A stretch of 64,000 nt of DNA from Bacteroidales bacterium (GTDB taxonomy: Bacteria > Bacteroidota > Bacteroidia > Bacteroidales > Muribaculaceae), in the NCBI GenBank assembly GCA_004557565.1, contig SFGS01000001.1, positions 55,277 to 119,276 on the forward strand. The letters run 5' to 3'. Under the pieces are notes generated by a model. It saw only the letters and a list, made by a program, of their open reading frames with translations, ran no database searches and was not told the DNA's origin. Below, in pieces: positions 53,409-61,082 of the stretch. Within the stretch, counting starts at the first letter, position 1; each line of letters starts with the position of its first letter. The translations under genes and the position numbers were made by a program.

Positions 53409-55325
53409 TTATACCTCTTCAAAAGGTACGTCTTGAGCATTTCCGTCTTGCTGATTGCCTTGTTGGCCGTTGTTAGGTGCGCCACCTTGGAAGCCTTGAC
53501 CAGATCCTGGCTGTTGAGCACCACCCTGTTGACCGTAGAGGTCTTGTGAAGCAGCGTGGAATTTCTCGTTAAGCTCATTCATTGCTGCGTCGATAGCTGC
53601 AATGTCTTGGTTCTTGTGTGCTTCCTTCAGCTTGTTGAGTGAGTTTTCAATTTCGCTCTTCTTGTCGGCTGGGATTTTGTCACCAAGGTCTTTGAGGCTC
53701 TTTTCGATTTGGAAAATCATAGCGTCGGCTTGGTTGATCTTGTCGATGCGCTCCTTTTCCTTCTTGTCGGCTTCTGCGTTAGCTTCGGCTTCGTCCTTCA
53801 TACGCTTGATTTCGTCGTCGCTCAAACCGCTTGAAGCCTCTATACGGATGCTTTGTTCCTTGTTGGTAGCCTTGTCGATAGCCTTCACGTTCATGATACC
53901 GTTTGCATCAACTTCAAATGAAACTTCGATTTGTGGTACACCACGTGGAGCTGGGGTGATACCATCGAGGTGGAACTTACCAAGAGTCTTGCAGTCTTTT
54001 GCCATTGGACGCTCACCTTGAAGAACGTGGATTTCTACTGAAGGTTGGTTGTCAACTGCGGTAGAGAACACTTGGCTCTTGCGGGTTGGAATTGTGGTGT
54101 TAGCGTCGATAAGCTTGGTCATCACGCCGCCGAGGGTTTCGATACCTACGCTCAATGGAACCACATCGAGAAGAAGCACGTCCTTCACTTCGCCAGTTAC
54201 CACGCCGCCTTGGATAGCAGCACCTACGGCCACCACTTCGTCAGGGTTAACGCCCTTTGAAGGTTCTTTGCCGAAGAATTTCTTCACGATTTCCTGAACT
54301 GCAGGAATACGGGTTGAACCACCTACCAAGATTACTTCGTTGATGTCGCTTGTGCTAAGACCAGCGTCTTCAAGAGCCTTACGGCAAGGTGCGATAGTGT
54401 TTTGGATAAGGTCGTCGCACAACTGCTCGAATTTAGCACGGCTCAAAGTCTTCACGAGGTGTTTTGGCACACCGTTTACTGGCATGATGTAAGGCAAGTT
54501 GATTTCTGTGCTCATTGAGCTTGAGAGTTCAATCTTAGCCTTTTCTGCTGCTTCTTTCAAACGTTGCAATGCCATTGGGTCCTGGCGGAGGTCAACACCC
54601 TCGTCGTTGAGGAATTCTTGTGCCAACCAGTCGATGATACGTTGGTCGAAGTCATCACCACCGAGGTGAGTATCACCGTTGGTAGCCTTCACTTCTACTA
54701 CGCCGTCGCCCATGTTAAGGATTGAAATATCGAATGTACCACCACCGAGGTCGAATACTGCGATGTTCTTGTCGTCGGTGCCTTTGTCGAGACCGTAAGC
54801 AAGAGCGGCTGCGGTAGGCTCGTTCACGATACGCTCCACTTTAAGACCTGCGATTTCACCAGCCTCTTTAGTGGCTTTACGTTGTGAATCGTCGAAGTAT
54901 GCTGGAACGGTGATCACTGCGCGATCTACGGTTTGGCCAAGATAGTCTTCTGCGGTTTTCTTCATCTTTTGAAGAATCATTGCAGAGATTTCTTGTGGGG
55001 TGTATTGACGGCCGTCAATTTCAACGCGTGGTTGGTTGTTGCCGTTGTTTACCACCTTATATGGCATACGACTTACTTCGTTTGCCACCTTGTCCATAGT
55101 TTCGCCCATGAATCTCTTAATTGAGTAGATGGTTCGAGTTGGATTTGTGATTGCTTGACGCTTTGCAGGATCACCTACTTTGCGTTCGCCACCATCAACA
55201 AATGCTACAATTGAAGGGGTGGTGTTGCGACCTTCACTGTTAGGTATTACTACCGGATTGTTACCTTCGAGAACAGCCACGCAGCTGTTAGTTGTACCAA
55301 GGTCAATACCAATGATTTTTCCCAT
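53409..55325 (-). CDS. dnaK: Chaperone protein DnaK (Hsp70)
   Basis: A 638-aa Hsp70. ATPase motifs: GIDLGTTNSCVAV (5-17), AVFDLGGGTFDISIL and VILVGGSTRIPAVQ; the substrate-binding domain follows with the linker DVLLLDVVPLSVGIET. The C-terminus is a Gly/Gln/Asn-rich tail ending PFEEV. No dnaJ or grpE gene is adjacent. The upstream region lacks a TAnnTTTG box but has a sigma70-like candidate overlapped by a dyad (55366-55393), and a second dyad at 55442-55471. Confidence 0.97.
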   Translation of the reverse strand: MGKIIGIDLGTTNSCVAVLEGNNPVVIPNSEGRNTTPSIVAFVDGGERKVGDPAKRQAITNPTRTIYSIKRFMGETMDKVANEVSRMPYKVVNNGNNQPRVEIDGRQYTPQEISAMILQKMKKTAEDYLGQTVDRAVITVPAYFDDSQRKATKEAGEIAGLKVERIVNEPTAAALAYGLDKGTDDKNIAVFDLGGGTFDISILNMGDGVVEVKATNGDTHLGGDDFDQRIIDWLAQEFLNDEGVDLRQDPMALQRLKEAAEKAKIELSSSMSTEINLPYIMPVNGVPKHLVKTLSRAKFEQLCDDLIQNTIAPCRKALEDAGLSTSDINEVILVGGSTRIPAVQEIVKKFFGKEPSKGVNPDEVVAVGAAIQGGVVTGEVKDVLLLDVVPLSVGIETLGGVMTKLIDANTTIPTRKSQVFSTAVDNQPSVEIHVLQGERPMAKDCKTLGKFHLDGITPAPRGVPQIEVSFEVDANGIMNVKAIDKATNKEQSIRIEASSGLSDDEIKRMKDEAEANAEADKKEKERIDKINQADAMIFQIEKSLKDLGDKIPADKKSEIENSLNKLKEAHKNQDIAAIDAAMNELNEKFHAASQDLYGQQGGAQQPGSGQGFQGGAPNNGQQGNQQDGNAQDVPFEEV

Positions 55326-55365
55326 AATTCTTTATATTTTTTTAGTTATTAATTCAAGTTGATTT

Positions 55366-55393
55366 ATTGTATCGCTTGTCGCGATTACGACAA
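55366..55393 (-). promoter_or_regulatory. dnaK promoter candidate overlapped by an inverted repeat
   Basis: On the minus strand TTGTCG (55388-55393), a 16-nt spacer and TACAAT (55366-55371) look like an E. coli-style -35/-10 pair. TTGTCG-N6-CGACAA (55376-55393) is a perfect 6-bp dyad covering the -35 and part of the spacer, where a repressor would act. Confidence 0.4.
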
Positions 55394-55435
55394 CTGATAA
55401 AGCAAAAGCCGTGCCAATTTTCAACATTCAAAAAA

Positions 55436-55471
55436 CTGACACCAGCACTGACACCATGTCATTTCTGCTGG
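55436..55471. repeat. Nested dyad with direct repeat upstream of dnaK
   Basis: CCAGCA at 55442-55447 and TGCTGG at 55466-55471 enclose TGACA-CCA-TGTCA at 55449-55461. CTGACACCA also occurs as a direct repeat (55436-55444 and 55448-55456), 12 bp apart, about one helical turn. This has the layout of a multi-site operator; the binding protein is unknown. It is not CIRCE. Confidence 0.4.
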
Positions 55472-55623
55472 CGAGAAAACGCATTTTTAGGTATCACTTT
55501 GTCATTTTTTAGGATGAATTATCGTTTCATTGTCTTCGTGCAGTGAACATGTGGGAAAAGTGAGTAAAATTTTAAAGAAAAGTTGCGAAAGTTTAAAATT
55601 CGTGTTTTTCCCGAAATTCTTAT

Positions 55624-55651
55624 TTTGTTTCAATAATTTATAGTAATTTTG
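55624..55651 (+). promoter_or_regulatory. Promoter of the mce-oadB operon
   Basis: TTTG at 55624-55627 and TAATTTTG at 55644-55651, spacer 16 nt, predict a start near 55658 and a leader of about 90 nt. Confidence 0.5.
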
Positions 55652-55669
55652 TACATTAGTAATAATTAT

Positions 55670-55688
55670 GGGCGCAGGCTCTGTGCCC
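55670..55688 (+). promoter_or_regulatory. Leader hairpin of the mce-oadB operon
   Basis: GGGCGCAG at 55670-55677 pairs with CTGTGCCC at 55681-55688 (one G-U, 3-nt loop) near the 5' end of the predicted transcript. It may protect the mRNA; no riboswitch motif is seen. Confidence 0.4.
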
Positions 55689-55746
55689 TGTCTGGTTACG
55701 AGATTATTATAGATAACTAATTAAATAACTTTTAAAATTAAAAATT

Positions 55747-56166
55747 ATGCAGATTTCACACATTGAACACGTGGGTATCGCTGTTACTTCTCTTGAAGAA
55801 GCAATCCCATTCTACGAAAGATTGTTGAACACTAAGTGCTACAAGGTAGAAGAAGTTGAAGAACAACACGTTCGCACCGCTTTCTTGAAGATTGGTGAAG
55901 TGAAGATTGAACTTCTTGAGGCTACAAGCGAAGAAAGCGCAATCGCTAAATTCATCGCCAAGAATGGTGGCCGTGGTGGTATCCAACACATCGCATTCGC
56001 TGTGGAAGATGGTCTTCAAGCTGCTCTCGACGAAATTCAAGCTAATGGCGACCGCGTTATCGACGCTGCTCCACGTGGTGGTGCTGATGGTCTTCACATC
56101 GCATTCCTCCACCCAAAGAGCACTTGTGGAGCATTGGTTGAACTTTGTGAAAACCCAAATAAATAA
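55747..56166 (+). CDS. mce: Methylmalonyl-CoA epimerase
   Basis: A 139-aa glyoxalase-fold protein that interconverts the S and R forms of methylmalonyl-CoA. Metal-binding residues are seen in the IEHVGIAV start (His), IQHIAFAVED (His) and the terminal GALVELCEN (Glu). First gene of the decarboxylase operon, 32 bp before mmdA, supplying the right epimer from the mutase for decarboxylation. Confidence 0.94.
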   Translation: MQISHIEHVGIAVTSLEEAIPFYERLLNTKCYKVEEVEEQHVRTAFLKIGEVKIELLEATSEESAIAKFIAKNGGRGGIQHIAFAVEDGLQAALDEIQANGDRVIDAAPRGGADGLHIAFLHPKSTCGALVELCENPNK

Positions 56167-56198
56167 TTCTTACAGAATACAAACACATCATTATTAAA

Positions 56199-57770
56199 AT
56201 GAGTACTCAAGTAGAAAAAATACAACAACTTATCGCTAAGCGTGAAAAAGCACGCCTCGGCGGTGGTGAAAAAGCTATTGCCAAGCAGCACGCAAAGGGC
56301 AAATTCACAGCTCGTGAACGTATCGCCATGCTTCTCGACGAAGGTAGCTTTGAAGAAATGGATATGTTCGTAGAGCACCGTTGCACCAACTTCGGTATGG
56401 AAAAGAAACACTATCTTGGTGATGGTGTTGTTACCGGTTCTGGTACAATTGGCGGTCGTCTTGTTTACGTTTTCGCACAAGATTTTACCGTGAGCGCAGG
56501 TTCATTGTCGGAAATGCTTGCAGCTAAGATTTGCAAGGTGATGGATATGGCCATGAAGGTGGGTGCGCCTGTTATCGGTTTGAACGACTCAGGTGGCGCT
56601 CGTCTGCAAGAAGGTATCAACGCGCTTGCTGGTTACGCTGAAATTTTCCAACGTAACATTTTGGCATCTGGTGTGATCCCTCAAATTTCTGCCATTATGG
56701 GCCCTTGCGCTGGTGGTGCTGTATATTCTCCAGCTCTTACCGACTTCACTTTGATGTGCGAAAACACATCTTACATGTTCCTTACTGGCCCTGGTCCTGT
56801 TAAGGCTGTGCTTGGTGAAGTTGTTACTCAAGAGCAACTTGGTGGTGCTTCTGTTCACGCTACTAAGTCGGGTGTTACCCACTTCACAGCTGCAAACGAA
56901 GAAGAAGCCATCGCTCTTATCAAGAAACTCTTCACTTACATTCCACAAAACAACTTGGAGAAGACTCCACTCGTGGAATGCAACGACCCAATCGACCGCA
57001 AGGAAGATTTCTTGAACGAAATTATCCCAGAGAATCCAAACATGCCATACGACATGTATCAAGTGATCGCTGGCATTGTGGATAATGGCGAATTCCTCGA
57101 AGTTCAACCAAGCTATGCTAAGAACCTCATCATTGGTTTCGCTCGCTTCAACGGTCAAACTGTGGGTATTGTAGCTAACCAACCAAAGCAGTTGGCAGGT
57201 GTGCTCGACAGCAACTCTTCACGTAAGGGCGCTCGTTTCGTTCGTTTCTGCGACGCATTCAATATTCCATTGGTAACCCTCGTTGACGTTCCAGGCTTCC
57301 TTCCTGGTACTGCTCAAGAATATAACGCTGTGATTCTCCACGGTGCTAAGTTGCTTTACGCTTACGGAGAGGCTACTGTGCCAAAAGTTACCGTTACATT
57401 GCGTAAGAGCTACGGTGGTAGCCACATCGTGATGAGCTGTAAGCAACTCCGTGGCGACTTGAACTACGCATGGCCATCTGCTGAAATCGCAGTTATGGGT
57501 GCTTCAGGTGCAGCTTCAGTGCTCTATGCTAAAGACGCTAAGGCTCTCAAGGAAGAAGGTAAGGTTGAAGAAGCTAAGGCATTCATCAAAGAAAAAGAAG
57601 ATGAATACACTCACTTGTTCGCTAATCCTTACAATGCAGCTCGCTATGGTTACATCGACGATGTGATTGAACCTCGTAATACTCGTTTTCGTATTATTCG
57701 TGCTCTCGCACAATTGGAAAACAAGAAACTTACTAACCCTGCTAAAAAGCACGGTAATATTCCACTCTAA
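56199..57770 (+). CDS. mmdA: Methylmalonyl-CoA decarboxylase carboxyltransferase subunit
   Basis: A 523-aa acyl-CoA carboxylase beta-type protein that moves the carboxyl group from methylmalonyl-CoA to biotin. Typical blocks: ERIAMLLDEGSFEEMD, GLNDSGGARLQEGINALAGY, MGPCAGGAVYSPALTDF and VPGFLPGTAQEYN for the two CoA/biotin oxyanion sites, and GGSHIVMSCKQLRGDLNYAW. Neighbouring oadG, biotin carrier and oadB genes identify the Na+-pumping decarboxylase rather than propionyl-CoA carboxylase, whose biotin carboxylase is absent here. Confidence 0.93.
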   Translation: MSTQVEKIQQLIAKREKARLGGGEKAIAKQHAKGKFTARERIAMLLDEGSFEEMDMFVEHRCTNFGMEKKHYLGDGVVTGSGTIGGRLVYVFAQDFTVSAGSLSEMLAAKICKVMDMAMKVGAPVIGLNDSGGARLQEGINALAGYAEIFQRNILASGVIPQISAIMGPCAGGAVYSPALTDFTLMCENTSYMFLTGPGPVKAVLGEVVTQEQLGGASVHATKSGVTHFTAANEEEAIALIKKLFTYIPQNNLEKTPLVECNDPIDRKEDFLNEIIPENPNMPYDMYQVIAGIVDNGEFLEVQPSYAKNLIIGFARFNGQTVGIVANQPKQLAGVLDSNSSRKGARFVRFCDAFNIPLVTLVDVPGFLPGTAQEYNAVILHGAKLLYAYGEATVPKVTVTLRKSYGGSHIVMSCKQLRGDLNYAWPSAEIAVMGASGAASVLYAKDAKALKEEGKVEEAKAFIKEKEDEYTHLFANPYNAARYGYIDDVIEPRNTRFRIIRALAQLENKKLTNPAKKHGNIPL

Positions 57771-57790
57771 ACTCTTTAATAACTGAGAAT

Positions 57791-58114
57791 ATGGTTTTAT
57801 TAACTAATTGGGGTGACGCATGGATGATGACAGGCATCGGTATCGGTGTGGTGTTCTGCATCCTCTGCATCCTTGTATTTGTTCTCCAAGGTTTCAGTGC
57901 TGTGGCAAAGCAAGACTCTAAGGCGAAAGCTGAAGCGGCTGTGGCTACCGAAGGTGCTGTTAAGAGCGTGGCTGAAGCAAGCGAACTCGATAAGGCTGCT
58001 GTGGCTACTGCCATTTACCTTTACCAAAAGAGTAAGGGCGACCAAGAAAGTGGTGTCTTGACCATCAAGATGGCTCCTTCTGCTTGGCACGCTGTGCTCA
58101 ACGAGAGATTGTGA
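57791..58114 (+). CDS. OadG-family gamma/delta subunit
   Basis: A 107-aa protein with one N-terminal membrane helix (MMTGIGIGVVFCILCILVFV) and an Ala/Lys-rich soluble tail. OadG proteins anchor and assemble the decarboxylase complex at the membrane. Placed between mmdA and the biotin carrier with gaps of 20 and 35 bp. The C-terminus (IYLYQKSKGDQESGVLTIKM) is a conserved soluble extension in Bacteroidetes versions. Confidence 0.82.
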   Translation: MVLLTNWGDAWMMTGIGIGVVFCILCILVFVLQGFSAVAKQDSKAKAEAAVATEGAVKSVAEASELDKAAVATAIYLYQKSKGDQESGVLTIKMAPSAWHAVLNERL

Positions 58115-58149
58115 TAATCAGAAACAAACAATTGTGTTAAATCAAAACA

Positions 58150-58857
58150 ATGAAAGAATTTAAATTTAAAATTAGCGGTCAAGACTATAGCGCAACTGTT
58201 GCAGAAGAAAACGCAGGTTCGCTTGTTGTTACCGTAAATGGTCAAGCATATCAGGTAGAAGTGCCTCAAACTAAAGCTGCCGCTCCTGTAATGGCACGTG
58301 GCAATGCTGGCGCTGCTCAAGCTGGTGGTCCTAAGAATATCAATTCCGAACTTCCTGGCACCGTTACTAAAATCGTTGCTGCTAACGGACAACGCGTTAA
58401 GAAGGGCGACGTTCTTTTGGTGATTGAAGCCATGAAGATGGCTAACGACATCGTATCTGATGTGGAAGGCACCGTTCAACGCATCGCAGTGACTGAAGGA
58501 CAAAGTGTTAACCAAGGCGACCTTTTGGTAGAGATGGTTGCTGATGCAGTGGCAGCTCCTGCCGCAGCCGCAGCTCCAGCTCCAAAGGCTGCACCTGCTC
58601 CTGCTGCCGCTCCTGCACCTGCTGCTCCTAAGGCTGCTGCTGGTGCTAAGGTTGTGGAAGCTCCACTCCCAGGCACTATCACTAAGGTGCTCGTTAAACC
58701 AGGTCAAGCTTTGAAGGCTGGCGAAACTGTTTGCATGATGGAAGCCATGAAGATGGAAAACAGCATTACTGTAGAGTTTGCTGGCACCGTTAAGTCTGTA
58801 TTGGTTGAAGTTGGCGCTCAAGTGCAAAGTGGACAAGCACTTGTTGAACTTGCTTAA
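58150..58857 (+). CDS. Biotin carrier protein with two biotinyl domains
   Basis: A 235-aa protein. Residues 1-40 form the usual N-terminal domain of decarboxylase carrier subunits. Two full biotinyl/lipoyl domains follow: the first about 65-132 with biotin Lys96 in IEAMKMAND, the second about 168-235 with biotin Lys201 in MEAMKMENS. An Ala/Pro-rich flexible linker (133-166) joins them. Relatives I know from Bacteroides are about 145 aa with one domain. The carrier shuttles CO2 from the carboxyltransferase to the OadB pump. The two domains differ in sequence, so the duplication is not very recent. The Ala codons in the linker are varied, making a reading-frame artefact unlikely. Confidence 0.92.
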   Translation: MKEFKFKISGQDYSATVAEENAGSLVVTVNGQAYQVEVPQTKAAAPVMARGNAGAAQAGGPKNINSELPGTVTKIVAANGQRVKKGDVLLVIEAMKMANDIVSDVEGTVQRIAVTEGQSVNQGDLLVEMVADAVAAPAAAAAPAPKAAPAPAAAPAPAAPKAAAGAKVVEAPLPGTITKVLVKPGQALKAGETVCMMEAMKMENSITVEFAGTVKSVLVEVGAQVQSGQALVELA

Positions 58858-58879
58858 TCTCTCAATTAATTGATTCAAA

Positions 58880-60172
58880 ATGCAAACAAAGAATTTTAAA
58901 AGAGTACTCGTTTTTGCACTTCTTCTCATGTGTGCTCTCCCAATGATGGCTGGTGAAATTAGTCTTGGAGAAAGTCTCCAGAAATTCGCCTCCGAAATGG
59001 GTGTTTCAGCATTCTTCATGGGTGAAGGTTGGAAAAACTTCGTAATGTTGGGCATTGGTTGCTTCCTTCTTTATTTAGCAATCAAGAAGGGATACGAACC
59101 ATTGTTGTTGTTGCCTATTGCATTCGGTATGATTCTCACCAATCTTCCTGGTGCAGGTTTGTTCGACACCGACATGTGGAACAACGAATTCTTGAATAAA
59201 ACAAGTGAACACTACCACGATTATGGCTATATTATGGCTAATGGTGGCTTGCTCGACATTCTTTACATTGGTGTGAAAGCTGGTGTATATCCTTGCTTGA
59301 TTTTCTTGGGTGTAGGTGCTATGACCGACTTTGGCCCACTTATCGCCAACCCTAAGAGCCTCTTGCTTGGTGCTGCCGCTCAGATTGGTATCTTTGCCAC
59401 ATTCCTTGTGACCCAAATGGATCTCCCAATCTTCGGCTTTACTCCTGCACAGGCAGCTTCTATCGGTATCATTGGTGGTGCTGATGGTCCTACAGCTATT
59501 TTCTTGACCTCTAAACTTGCTCCTGAGCTGCTTGGCCCTATCGCTGTGGCTGCTTATAGCTACATGGCTCTCGTGCCAGTGATTCAACCACCTATCATGC
59601 GCTGGCTCACTACCGACAGCGAGCGCAAGATTCGTATGAAGCAACTCCGCGTGGTAAGCAAGAAGGAAAAGATTCTGTTCCCAATCGTTGTTGCTATCAT
59701 TGTTTCTCTTATCGTTCCATCTGCAGGCACACTGATCGGCTGCTTGATGCTTGGTAACTTGATGAAGGAAAGCGGTGTGGTTGAACGCTTGAGCAAAACT
59801 GCTCAAAACGAGTTGAACAACATCGTGGTTATCTGCCTCGGTCTGACCGTGGGTGCTACTGCCTCTGCAAGTTCATTCATGAACCTCCAAACCATTGGTA
59901 TTCTCTGCGTAGGTATCGTGGCATTCGGTATTGGTTCTGCTTCAGGCGTGATCATGGCTAAGATCATGAACATCTTCATGAAAGAGAAAATCAATCCACT
60001 TATCGGTTCTGCTGGTGTGAGTGCCGTGCCTATGGCTGCTCGTGTTAGCCAGATGGAAGGTGCAAAGGCAGATCCACGCAACTTCTTGCTCATGCACGCT
60101 ATGGGTCCAAACGTTGCTGGTGTGATTGGTTCTGCAGTAGCTGCAGGTATTCTTCTCAGTTTCTTGGGATAA
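58880..60172 (+). CDS. Na+-translocating decarboxylase beta subunit
   Basis: A 430-aa membrane protein with nine or more hydrophobic segments. It decarboxylates carboxybiotin and drives Na+ out of the cell. Family motifs: GVGAMTDFGPLIANPKSLLL, GGADGPTAIFLTSKLAPELL (Asp202) and, near the end, LMHAMGPNVAGVIGSAVAAG. It carries an N-terminal extension of about 25 residues (MQTKNFKRVLVFALLLMCAL, then PMMAGE) resembling a signal sequence, ahead of the usual start. Last gene of the operon; a perfect hairpin with a T-run follows. Confidence 0.92.
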   Translation: MQTKNFKRVLVFALLLMCALPMMAGEISLGESLQKFASEMGVSAFFMGEGWKNFVMLGIGCFLLYLAIKKGYEPLLLLPIAFGMILTNLPGAGLFDTDMWNNEFLNKTSEHYHDYGYIMANGGLLDILYIGVKAGVYPCLIFLGVGAMTDFGPLIANPKSLLLGAAAQIGIFATFLVTQMDLPIFGFTPAQAASIGIIGGADGPTAIFLTSKLAPELLGPIAVAAYSYMALVPVIQPPIMRWLTTDSERKIRMKQLRVVSKKEKILFPIVVAIIVSLIVPSAGTLIGCLMLGNLMKESGVVERLSKTAQNELNNIVVICLGLTVGATASASSFMNLQTIGILCVGIVAFGIGSASGVIMAKIMNIFMKEKINPLIGSAGVSAVPMAARVSQMEGAKADPRNFLLMHAMGPNVAGVIGSAVAAGILLSFLG

Positions 60173-60198
60173 TACACAAGTAACTCTATATTTTATAG

Positions 60199-60224
60199 CA
60201 TGGACGGAAAATTTTCCGTCCATG
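60199..60224 (+). terminator. Terminator of the mce-oadB operon
   Basis: A perfect 26-bp palindrome (CATGGACGGAAAA and its complement) followed by TTTTTT. Confidence 0.85.
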
Positions 60225-60250
60225 TTTTTTATTTATACCGTCGGTTTCCG

Positions 60251-60258
60251 TAACTTTG
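60251..60258 (+). promoter_or_regulatory. -7 box for the patatin-amylase unit (TAACTTTG)
   Basis: Exact TAnnTTTG match predicting a start near 60265, which excludes the GTG at 60279 only weakly but favours the ATGs at 60288 or 60297. -33 weak (TTTA). Confidence 0.5.
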
Positions 60259-60287
60259 TATATAATTATATATAATGTGTGCGTTTT

Positions 60288-61082
60288 ATGGAGAACATGA
60301 AAAAATATAGGTTAGGTATCGCTCTTGGTGGTGGCGGAGCTAAAGGCTTTGCGCATCTTGGTGTGCTTAGGGCACTGGAGGAATTTGGACTGAAACCTGA
60401 TATTATCGCAGGTTGCAGTGCCGGCAGCATTGTGGGTTCATTTTATGCCGCAGGATTCGCAATAGATGATATAATTTCACTTTTCAGTAAGGTGAAATTG
60501 TCGTCGTTCGGTAAAGTGTCAATTCCTACAACAGGTTTGTTCTCTTTGTCAAAGTTGGAGGCTTTCTTGGAAAGCAAGCTCCCCTACACTCGCATTGAGG
60601 ACTTGCCCTTCCCTAATATCATAACAGCTACTTCGCTCGACACCTACTCTGCCGTGGCCTTCACTGAAGGACCTTTGGCGAAGTGCATCACCGCATCGTG
60701 CAGCTTGCCTGTGGTTTTCCAGCCCACAGTGATTGACGGCAACACCTATTTAGATGGTGGTGTGCTCCACAATCTGCCAGCTTTCGCGTTGCGCGACATA
60801 TGCGATTATGTGTTAGGCGTGGTGGTGAGTCCGCTCAATAAATCTCCATTTAAAAATAGCCTTGGCGATATTGCCTATCGCTCCTATCGCTTAATGACTA
60901 CAAGAAACACACATGAGGATATGCAAACTTGCGATGCGGTTATCACTGTAGATAACATGAAAGGCAGAAGCACGTTTGGCTTTGAGCACATGAGGGACAA
61001 TGCTAAAGATGGCTATTTTGCTGCCATGAAAACACTTGTTAATTCACCCCTATTAAAACAACTTAGAGATGAGAAAAAATAA
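60288..61082 (+). CDS. Patatin-like phospholipase family protein
   Basis: A 264-aa protein with the patatin motifs: oxyanion loop ALGGGGAKGFAHLGVL, nucleophile elbow GCSAGSIVGS (catalytic Ser in G-x-S-x-G) and DGGVLHNLPA with the dyad Asp. It is of the RssA/YlbK type, cytoplasmic, with no signal peptide. Physiological lipid substrate unknown. Three in-frame starts are possible (GTG 60279, ATG 60288, ATG 60297); the promoter box and family length favour an ATG. The end overlaps the amylase start by 14 bp. Confidence 0.88.
   Translation: MENMKKYRLGIALGGGGAKGFAHLGVLRALEEFGLKPDIIAGCSAGSIVGSFYAAGFAIDDIISLFSKVKLSSFGKVSIPTTGLFSLSKLEAFLESKLPYTRIEDLPFPNIITATSLDTYSAVAFTEGPLAKCITASCSLPVVFQPTVIDGNTYLDGGVLHNLPAFALRDICDYVLGVVVSPLNKSPFKNSLGDIAYRSYRLMTTRNTHEDMQTCDAVITVDNMKGRSTFGFEHMRDNAKDGYFAAMKTLVNSPLLKQLRDEKK

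Larger units (their letters stand above)
55326..55746. other. 421-bp divergent regulatory region dnaK / mce
   Basis: Contains no gene. Holds, from left to right, the dnaK leader and promoter candidate (55366-55393), a compound dyad with a repeated CTGACACCA (55436-55471), the -33/-7 pair of the mce operon (55624-55651) and a hairpin in the mce leader (55670-55688). Confidence 0.7.

Noticed and set aside
55326..55640. CIRCE element or HrcA site upstream of dnaK
   Set aside because: No TTAGCACTC-N9-GAGTGCTAA-like sequence; the dyads present differ in sequence and spacing.
55652..55746. Cobalamin riboswitch in the mce leader
   Set aside because: The pathway would make it plausible, but the leader is too short and no B12-box-like conserved core is visible; only one small hairpin is present.
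58550..58650. Ala/Pro repeat in the biotin carrier as a frameshift or assembly artefact
   Set aside because: The frame stays open with normal biotinyl domains on both sides and mixed codon use, as expected for a flexible linker.
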